Assembly: GCF_030053345.1 (NCBI RefSeq)
Contig: NZ_JASGBP010000007.1
Coordinates: 62,001-126,000 of the forward strand
Length of the DNA stretch: 64,000 nt
Direction of reading: 5' to 3'
Source: Flavobacterium sedimenticola
GTDB lineage: Bacteria > Bacteroidota > Bacteroidia > Flavobacteriales > Flavobacteriaceae
A program made the position numbers and the translations under genes. Below, one piece after another: positions 58,255 through 64,000 of this stretch (position 1 is the first letter of the stretch; every line of letters starts with the position of its first letter). The notes below the pieces were generated by a model. The model worked only from the letters and a program-made list of their open reading frames with translations, was not told the origin of the DNA and made no database searches.

Positions 58255-59373
58255 TTAGTTGTTGAGCATCACCGGCATTACTAACATGGTTACGGTTTCG
58301 CCTTCATCCAAACCGTCTATCGGAGTTAAAATTCCGGCGCGATTCGGCATCGACATTTCCAACATAATTTCATCCGACTGTAGGTTGGTTAGCATCTCCG
58401 ATAAGAATCGAGAGTTAAATCCAATTTGCATGTCGTCACCTTGATAATCACAAGTCAAACGCTCTTCGGCCTTGTTGGAGTAATCAATATCTTCAGCCGA
58501 AATATTCAATTCGGCACCCGCAATTTTCAAACGAATTTGGTGTGTAGTTTTGTTGGAGAAAATCGCCACACGACGTACAGAGTTCAATAACAAGACGCGG
58601 TTAATCATTAATTTGTTCGGGTTTTCTTTCGGGATAACAGCCTCGTAATTCGGATATTTTCCGTCAATCAAACGACAAGTCAATACATAACTGTCGAAAG
58701 AAAAAGTAGCGTTAGAGTCGTTGTATTCAATAGTCACATCCGATTCAGAGGTGCCCAAAATACCTTTTAAAATATTCAAAGGTTTTTTCGGCATGATAAA
58801 ATCAGCTACTTGAGACGCTTTTACATCGGTGCGTGCGTATTTTACTAATTTGTGCGCATCGGTAGCCACAAAGATTAAGCCTTCCGGAGAAAACTGGAAG
58901 AACACACCGCTCATAACCGGACGCAAATCGTCGTTTCCGGCGGCAAAAATGGTTTTGCTAATAGCCGTAGCTAATACTTCCGAAGGAACCACCGTAGAAG
59001 AAGGATTGTCTAAGCTTACCGATTTTGGGAATTCTTCTCCCGGAGCGTACGCAATAGCATATTTACCCGAATTAGAGCTGATTTCGATAGTACTGTTTTC
59101 TTCTACTGTGAAAGTTAGCGGTTGTTCCGGAAATGTTTTTAAAATATCCAACAATAATTTCGCCGGGACAGCCACGCTGCCTTTACTGGTAGAATCGATT
59201 TCTAAAGTAGCCGACATGGTGGTCTCTAAATCAGAAGCGGAAACCGTTAAGTTTTTATGGTCTAATTCGAAAAGAAAATTGTCTAATATGGGTAAGGTAT
59301 TGCTGCTGTTAATTACACTACCTAAAACTTGCAGTTGCTTTAATAAGTACGAACTCGATACTATAAACTTCAT
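58255..59373 (-). CDS. dnaN: DNA polymerase III subunit beta (sliding clamp)
   Basis: 372 aa, the full three-domain clamp. It starts MKFIVSSSYLLKQLQVLGSV and has NTLPILDNFLFEL, RPVMSGVFFQFSPEGLIFVATDAHKL, FIMPKKPLNIL and the C-terminal DEGETVTMLVMPVML (the usual MPMRL clamp end). It forms a dimeric ring around DNA. It is not next to dnaA here, as is common in Flavobacteria, but in the gld cluster. Its own promoter region is the 62 bp after gldG. Confidence 0.98.
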   Translation of the reverse strand: MKFIVSSSYLLKQLQVLGSVINSSNTLPILDNFLFELDHKNLTVSASDLETTMSATLEIDSTSKGSVAVPAKLLLDILKTFPEQPLTFTVEENSTIEISSNSGKYAIAYAPGEEFPKSVSLDNPSSTVVPSEVLATAISKTIFAAGNDDLRPVMSGVFFQFSPEGLIFVATDAHKLVKYARTDVKASQVADFIMPKKPLNILKGILGTSESDVTIEYNDSNATFSFDSYVLTCRLIDGKYPNYEAVIPKENPNKLMINRVLLLNSVRRVAIFSNKTTHQIRLKIAGAELNISAEDIDYSNKAEERLTCDYQGDDMQIGFNSRFLSEMLTNLQSDEIMLEMSMPNRAGILTPIDGLDEGETVTMLVMPVMLNN

Positions 59374-59435
59374 TGGTTGTTATTTTTTACAAATATATCT
59401 TAAACTAACAGATTTCAAAAAGTTTTTTATTAACA

Positions 59436-61121
59436 TTAGCGGCTGTATTTTCGCTTGCGCAACACCGTAAATACAACGCCGAATAATGCCAGTATTACCA
59501 ACGGAACGGCTACGGTTATGACTTGCGAATAGGTGTAGTTATCATATACTTTTTGTTTGTCCAATATCGGCAAATCAACTTCCTTGCTGCGAATGTTAAT
59601 AAGTCCGTTGTCATCCAACAAATAATTCACGCAATTCATCATAAACTCCTTGTTGGCATACACGTTATTGGTCCATTTATCATAACCCAATTCCAAGGGT
59701 TGTCCGTTTTTATCCAATTGATTTTTGATGAGGTCACCATCCGAAACCACAATCATTTTGTTGGCTTTCCCCGAATTTTTGAATGTGGTGTCTTGAAACG
59801 GTAAGACTCTGTTTTCGTACATCGAGTGAAATTGCCCTTCCAATAAAACCGCAACCGGATAATTCCCTTTTCCGACAAACTCTTTCTGCTCCGGACGCAA
59901 GGTTACCATGTTTAAGCTGATTTCGGTCGGCGTTCCTACCAGGCGCGATGCGGAGGTTGAGGAATGCAATAAAACGGTTTTTCGGATGTTGTTACCCAAC
60001 AATTCAATCGGACTGGCAAAATCAAATTTGATACCGTCCAAGTTGCTCACAATAGGATGGCTGGAAGTAGGATAAACCATGGGTGCATAAAACCAAGGGT
60101 ATTGCGTATATTGGGTAGCACTGCCTTGTTCGCCGGTCGCTAAAGCAATAGGGGTGTTTTGCAAATCGAATATTAAATCGGGACGGATTCGGATGCCGTA
60201 TTTAAAGAACATTTCGTTCAGGCCTAAATCTCTGGGAAAAGCCAAATTGGATCCTGTTTCGTTGTACAAACTGTCCATGTCCATTTGTACTTGGTCTACC
60301 AACCAAAGCGTTTTTCCGCCGTTAATAATAAACTGGTCGAGGACTTGTTTTTCCGCATCGGAAAAAGCTTCAGTCGGTTTGGCAATAATAGCCAAGTCGT
60401 ATTTTTTAATGTGTTTGAGTGTACCGGTGGGATTACTCGGAACCGAGTCTAAGGTAAAAGGAGCAATAAAGTAATTTTCTCTGACAGAAGTAATAAAGTT
60501 GGCAATGTAACGATCGGGCAACTCGCCGTTTCCGTTGAGAATAATGACTTTCTTTTGTTTTTCTTTAGAAACCGTATTGATAGCATTGGCAAAAGCGTAT
60601 TCCAAATGTTGCACCGAACTCACCACTTTCTCGGCAGTAGAAGCGCCCATCATATTCTTGAGCAATGGGATTTTGACGCTTCGGTCACCGTAAGTGGCTA
60701 CAGCCCAAGGAAAAACCACTTCTTGGGTTTGTTGTCCTTTGTCGTTTACCGTTACGTTTACCGGAAGCATGCCGCGTTCTAAGAACGATTGCATGGTTTT
60801 ATCGCGTTCTTCCTCGTCTTCTAAAGGATTTACAAACTGAAATATGACATTGCTGTTTTGGGCTTTGAACTCTTCTAGTAACTGCTGGGTTTCGGTTTGT
60901 AATTTTTTGAATTCTCCCGGAAAATCCCCTTCTAAAAATACATCAATGTATAGAGGTTCTTTTACTTCCCCTACAATATTCAGCGACGTTTTCGATAGGG
61001 TATATCGTTTGTCGGCCGTTAAGTCGAAACGCTTGAATGCAAAATGACCGGCAACGTTGAGTACTACCACAAAGAGTAGTGTAAATGCTGTTTTTTTTAA
61101 GTTTTGTTGGGCTGTGCTCAT
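59436..61121 (-). CDS. gldG: Gliding motility ABC transporter component GldG
   Basis: 561 aa. An N-terminal membrane helix (AFTLLFVVVLNVAGHFA), then an ABC-type uncharacterised transport domain (EPLYIDVFLEGDFPGEFKKL, GGKTLWLVDQVQMDMDS) and a C-terminal helix (VITVAVPLVILALFGVVFTVLRKRK). GldG works with GldF and the ATPase GldA in gliding of Flavobacterium. The start overlaps the gldF stop by one base, so the two are translationally coupled. Confidence 0.95.
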   Translation of the reverse strand: MSTAQQNLKKTAFTLLFVVVLNVAGHFAFKRFDLTADKRYTLSKTSLNIVGEVKEPLYIDVFLEGDFPGEFKKLQTETQQLLEEFKAQNSNVIFQFVNPLEDEEERDKTMQSFLERGMLPVNVTVNDKGQQTQEVVFPWAVATYGDRSVKIPLLKNMMGASTAEKVVSSVQHLEYAFANAINTVSKEKQKKVIILNGNGELPDRYIANFITSVRENYFIAPFTLDSVPSNPTGTLKHIKKYDLAIIAKPTEAFSDAEKQVLDQFIINGGKTLWLVDQVQMDMDSLYNETGSNLAFPRDLGLNEMFFKYGIRIRPDLIFDLQNTPIALATGEQGSATQYTQYPWFYAPMVYPTSSHPIVSNLDGIKFDFASPIELLGNNIRKTVLLHSSTSASRLVGTPTEISLNMVTLRPEQKEFVGKGNYPVAVLLEGQFHSMYENRVLPFQDTTFKNSGKANKMIVVSDGDLIKNQLDKNGQPLELGYDKWTNNVYANKEFMMNCVNYLLDDNGLINIRSKEVDLPILDKQKVYDNYTYSQVITVAVPLVILALFGVVFTVLRKRKYSR

Positions 61122-61846
61122 TAGGATTTTAAAGATTTTAATTGGTACACAGTAAACGATAAAAACAAGAACGAAACACTCACAAAATATAGGATGTCTC
61201 GGGTATCTAGAACGCCTCTCGACATACTTTTAAAATGATAATCCATTCCGATTCGGGCCACAATAGGTTCAAAATCCTTCACGTAATTAGCCAACCCTTC
61301 AAAGCCGTAATAAAAAAGAAAGCACAAGAAAACCGAGAGCAAGAAAGCTACGATTTGATTTTCCGAAAGGGTAGAGGTAAAGATGCCTATAGCGGTATAC
61401 GATGCAATCAAAAACAACAATCCAAAATAGGAGCCCATGGTACTGCCCATGTCGATGTTGCCTTCAGGCAACCCCAAGCCGTAAATCACATATACATAGA
61501 CCAAAGTGGGCAGTAAGGCCAATACAATAAGGAAAAAAGCACCTAAAAACTTTCCGCTTACAATTTGCCAAACCGATAAAGGTTTGGTAAGTAAAAGTTC
61601 AATAGTACCTTGTCTTTTTTCTTCCGAGAAACTCCGCATGGTAACGGCCGGAATCAAAAAAATTAAAATCCATGGGGCTAAAGTGAAAAACGGCGTCATG
61701 TCGGCAAAACCGCTTTGCAGGATATTGTATTCGCCATCAAAAACCCAAAGAAACAAGCCGTTGAGTAAAAGAAACAGCGCAATCACCAAATAACCGATGG
61801 GGGAGCCGAAAAACGATTTGATTTCGCGTAATGCTATTGATTTCAT
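61121..61846 (-). CDS. gldF: Gliding motility ABC transporter permease GldF
   Basis: 241 aa with six membrane helices (IGYLVIALFLLLNGLFLWVF, FFTLAPWILIFLIPAVTMRSF, FLGAFFLIVLALLPTLVYVYVIYG and three more). SEEKRQGTIELLLTKPLSVWQIV is the typical ABC-2 permease coupling region. It is the membrane partner of GldG; gldA is not in the window. Confidence 0.95.
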   Translation of the reverse strand: MKSIALREIKSFFGSPIGYLVIALFLLLNGLFLWVFDGEYNILQSGFADMTPFFTLAPWILIFLIPAVTMRSFSEEKRQGTIELLLTKPLSVWQIVSGKFLGAFFLIVLALLPTLVYVYVIYGLGLPEGNIDMGSTMGSYFGLLFLIASYTAIGIFTSTLSENQIVAFLLSVFLCFLFYYGFEGLANYVKDFEPIVARIGMDYHFKSMSRGVLDTRDILYFVSVSFLFLSFTVYQLKSLKS

Positions 61847-61889
61847 AGTAAGGTTGTATGTTATAGGTTGTAAAAAAAATGACTTACAA

Positions 61890-62186
61890 CTAAGTTAAAC
61901 TGACCAATTTGTTTACACTCCACGCTTCGGGTTTGTCGTTAAAGAGTTGCTTGGTAAACGTCCAAACCTCGTCAAACAAAGCCGAACGACGGTAATTTTC
62001 AAGGTCCTCTTCCGTTTCCCAAAAACTGTAGGTAAAAAACAATTCCGGGTTGTTTTTGTCCTGATACAATTCTAAGAAACGGTTTCCGGGTGCATTTCGT
62101 ATTTTTTCTTTAATTAAATTGAAGTTTTCCAAGAATTTCGGAATGTGCTCCTCATGAAAACTCATCTTGACTATTCTGATAAACAT
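61890..62186 (-). CDS. ABM-domain (antibiotic biosynthesis monooxygenase) protein
   Basis: 98 aa. It has the dimeric alpha-beta barrel pattern: IRIVKMSFHEEHIPKFLENF, GNRFLELYQDKNNPELFFTYSFWETEEDLENYRRSALFDEVW. The role is unknown; members include haem-degrading and quinone-forming enzymes, but no haem ligands are evident. It lies between gldF and the SAM hydrolase gene, 18 bp after the latter, and is probably co-transcribed with it. Confidence 0.88.
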   Translation of the reverse strand: MFIRIVKMSFHEEHIPKFLENFNLIKEKIRNAPGNRFLELYQDKNNPELFFTYSFWETEEDLENYRRSALFDEVWTFTKQLFNDKPEAWSVNKLVSLT

Positions 62187-62204
62187 GTTGCTTTATTTCA
62201 AATC

Positions 62205-63029
62205 TTAATTTTTAAAATCTATCGTGACCAAATCTCGGTATTGTAATCCCAGAAGCGAGCTGGCCGAACCTACGGTTTCGGGATTGCTTCTGAAAATGGC
62301 AATTTCCAAAAAACCGGCTTCATTAAAAATGGCCAACTTTTCGCCTTCATAATCTTTCCAAGTGTACTTATCAGAAATCACGATATCAGAGTATCTGGGT
62401 AAAATAGTTTTAATGGTCTGATTTTTAAATTTGATTTCGTACGGTCTGTTTTTTCCCGTTTCTAGAAAAGTTTTTTTGGAAATGTTGGTCACGGCATTGC
62501 CAAAATGGTCAATGTAAATTACATAGCCTTTGATTTGCGTATCAGAGGCCAGGGCTTGCAATTCGGTTACCTCTTTAATAGCCGTAATTTCTTTACCAAT
62601 CACATTGAGCAATCCGCCTTTGGCTAAATGACAAGCTACTTTGACAAATACATCCAAATCGGTTGCCTCTGCCGGTAATCGGTCGTGTATGGTAATAGTT
62701 ACCAGTTTCTGGGGGACTATCTTTTGAATCAGCATACTCAAAATCCCGTTATCGGCACAAATAAAATATTGGTCGTTCCATTGCATGGCGATGTGCTGGT
62801 TATCCCGACTTAACTCAATGTCAACACCAATCAAATGAACCGTTCCTTTCGGAAAACCGGAATAGGCGGCACCTATAATATAGGCTGCTTCGGCAACATT
62901 AAACGGATCAATATTATGGGAGATGTCAATAATGGTAGCTTCCGAATATTCGGAAAGTAGCTTACCCTTTAAAGCCCCGACAAAGTGGTCTTTCAATCCG
63001 TAATCGGTAGTTAGGGTAATTATTGACAT
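62205..63029 (-). CDS. SAM hydrolase/SAM-dependent halogenase family protein (DUF62)
   Basis: 274 aa. The family start ITLTTDYGLKDHFVGALKG (with the TDFG/TDYG-x-D substrate loop), IDISHNIDPFNVAEAAYIIG, HLIGVDIELS and FICADNGILS, and the C-terminal IYIDHFGNAVTNI are all present. Most bacterial members hydrolyse S-adenosylmethionine to adenosine and methionine (Asp-Arg-His triad); halogenation is unlikely here. It is divergent from phoH, a common neighbour in Flavobacteria. Confidence 0.92.
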   Translation of the reverse strand: MSIITLTTDYGLKDHFVGALKGKLLSEYSEATIIDISHNIDPFNVAEAAYIIGAAYSGFPKGTVHLIGVDIELSRDNQHIAMQWNDQYFICADNGILSMLIQKIVPQKLVTITIHDRLPAEATDLDVFVKVACHLAKGGLLNVIGKEITAIKEVTELQALASDTQIKGYVIYIDHFGNAVTNISKKTFLETGKNRPYEIKFKNQTIKTILPRYSDIVISDKYTWKDYEGEKLAIFNEAGFLEIAIFRSNPETVGSASSLLGLQYRDLVTIDFKN

Positions 63030-63153
63030 AGATTGTTTATAACTTGATGGAAATTGGGCTCAAAAATAATAAAACCGAAATGGTATTTTGATTAAATTTG
63101 GATACAAAGCTAACAATTATCTAGCGAATTATTTTAATTAAATACTGCTGCTT

Positions 63154-64000
63154 TTGAACGAACGTATTATTGAATTACACGACATTGCACCCAAAGAATT
63201 CTGGGGCGCCCAAGATGCTCATCTGGAAACCATCAAAAGATATTATCCGAAACTTAAAATTGTCGCCCGCGGTACTACCTTAAAGGCATTCGGGGAAAAA
63301 GAAGAACTCGATGAGTTTGAAAATCGTTTCAACCGTTTGATGTTACATTTTACCCGCTACAATAATATAGACGATAATGTTATTGACCGAGTAATCCAGA
63401 GCAATTCTCTGGAAGAACAACGCATGCCCGATCACGACAAAATTTTGGTGCACGGCTTAGGCGGAAAACTCATCAAAGCCATGACGCCCAATCAGCAAAA
63501 GTTGGTTGATTTTGTCAATAAAAACGACATGGTGTTTGCCGTTGGTCCGGCCGGAACAGGGAAAACATACACCGGAGTAGCTTTGGCGGTCAAAGCCTTA
63601 AAAGAAAAACAAGTCAAAAGAATCATCTTGACTCGACCTGCCGTAGAAGCCGGAGAAAACTTAGGGTTTTTGCCGGGTGACATGAAAGAGAAGCTCGACC
63701 CGTATATGCAACCGTTGTACGATGCCTTGCGCGATATGATTCCGCCACAAACCCTGGAAGATTACATTCTCAAAGGCATCATCCAAATTGCACCTTTGGC
63801 CTTTATGCGCGGCCGAACTTTGGATAACGCTTTTGTCATCTTAGACGAAGCCCAAAATACCACGCATTCACAAATGAAAATGTTCCTCACGCGCATGGGT
63901 AAAAACGCCAAGTTCATCATTACCGGTGATCCGGGTCAGGTCGACTTGCCGCGCCGAACCATTTCGGGTCTCAAGGAAGCCATATTGGTACTCAAAGACA
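63154..64000 (+). CDS. phoH: PhoH-like ATPase (partial, C-terminus outside window)
   Basis: 282 codons in the window, open at the right edge. The start is a TTG at 63154 giving [20 protein letters not shown], the normal flavobacterial PhoH N-terminus; no ATG exists upstream before the in-frame stop at 63139. A KH-like segment comes first, then Walker [27 protein letters not shown], Walker [11 protein letters not shown], and [11 protein letters not shown]. It is a cytoplasmic P-loop protein related to superfamily I helicases; its cellular role is uncertain. Confidence 0.95.
   Translation, partial: MNERIIELHDIAPKEFWGAQDAHLETIKRYYPKLKIVARGTTLKAFGEKEELDEFENRFNRLMLHFTRYNNIDDNVIDRVIQSNSLEEQRMPDHDKILVHGLGGKLIKAMTPNQQKLVDFVNKNDMVFAVGPAGTGKTYTGVALAVKALKEKQVKRIILTRPAVEAGENLGFLPGDMKEKLDPYMQPLYDALRDMIPPQTLEDYILKGIIQIAPLAFMRGRTLDNAFVILDEAQNTTHSQMKMFLTRMGKNAKFIITGDPGQVDLPRRTISGLKEAILVLKD

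Overview
The window looks like chromosomal DNA of a Flavobacteriaceae member, probably Flavobacterium or a close relative. It is AT-rich. It carries gliding genes gldF/gldG beside dnaN and phoH, a SusC/SusD pair, a type IX secretion C-terminal domain and RteC. Promoters of the Bacteroidetes type (TAnnTTTG) are visible, and clear Shine-Dalgarno sites are scarce. One tRNA (Tyr) is present and no rRNA.

Layout. 1-4.4 kb: small metabolic genes (tautomerase, SDR, NTF2-like, nitronate monooxygenase, DoxX). 4.9-11.5 kb: a mobile-element-like module (DnaC-type ATPase, replication-like winged-helix protein, excisionase-type HTH, TPR-AraC regulator, RteC) laced with a 43-bp repeat, 16 copies of it in tandem. 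11.6-25.3 kb: an AT-rich island of conflict genes. It holds a split HipBST-type toxin-antitoxin operon with four operators phased at exactly 40 bp, an AbiEii-type nucleotidyltransferase with an HTH-fused antitoxin, a divergent HEPN protein, a soluble histidine kinase paired with a receiver-Mrr nuclease fusion, a four-gene operon (phosphoribosyltransferase-like, ORC/CDC6-type AAA ATPase, unknown Rossmann-like protein, DNA methyltransferase with an HsdS-like recognition half), and an XRE regulator with a frameshifted Cys-rich gene.

25.9-33 kb: a GC-richer SusC-SusD-S9 peptidase operon, probably for peptide uptake. 33-47.5 kb: a small secreted Cys peptide with a MauE-type membrane protein, AraC regulators, an M50 protease, a YCF48-like repeat protein, an NmrA/HxlR divergent pair, DoxX/YCII/Crp genes, and a TonB receptor with a membrane protein under a TetR regulator whose operator occurs twice. 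This part ends in a tyrosine recombinase next to tRNA-Tyr. 47.8-64 kb is ordinary core genome: TlpA-like thioredoxin (frameshifted), MBL-rhodanese and TauE sulfur genes, a secreted endonuclease I, a CHASE-PAS histidine kinase, mnmE, a universal stress protein, dnaN, gldG, gldF, an ABM protein, a SAM hydrolase family protein and the start of phoH.

The strongest candidates for undescribed systems are the PRTase/ORC-ATPase/methyltransferase operon (19.6-24.6 kb) and the histidine kinase plus receiver-nuclease pair (17.3-19.0 kb). All function calls come from reading motifs; no database search was possible.
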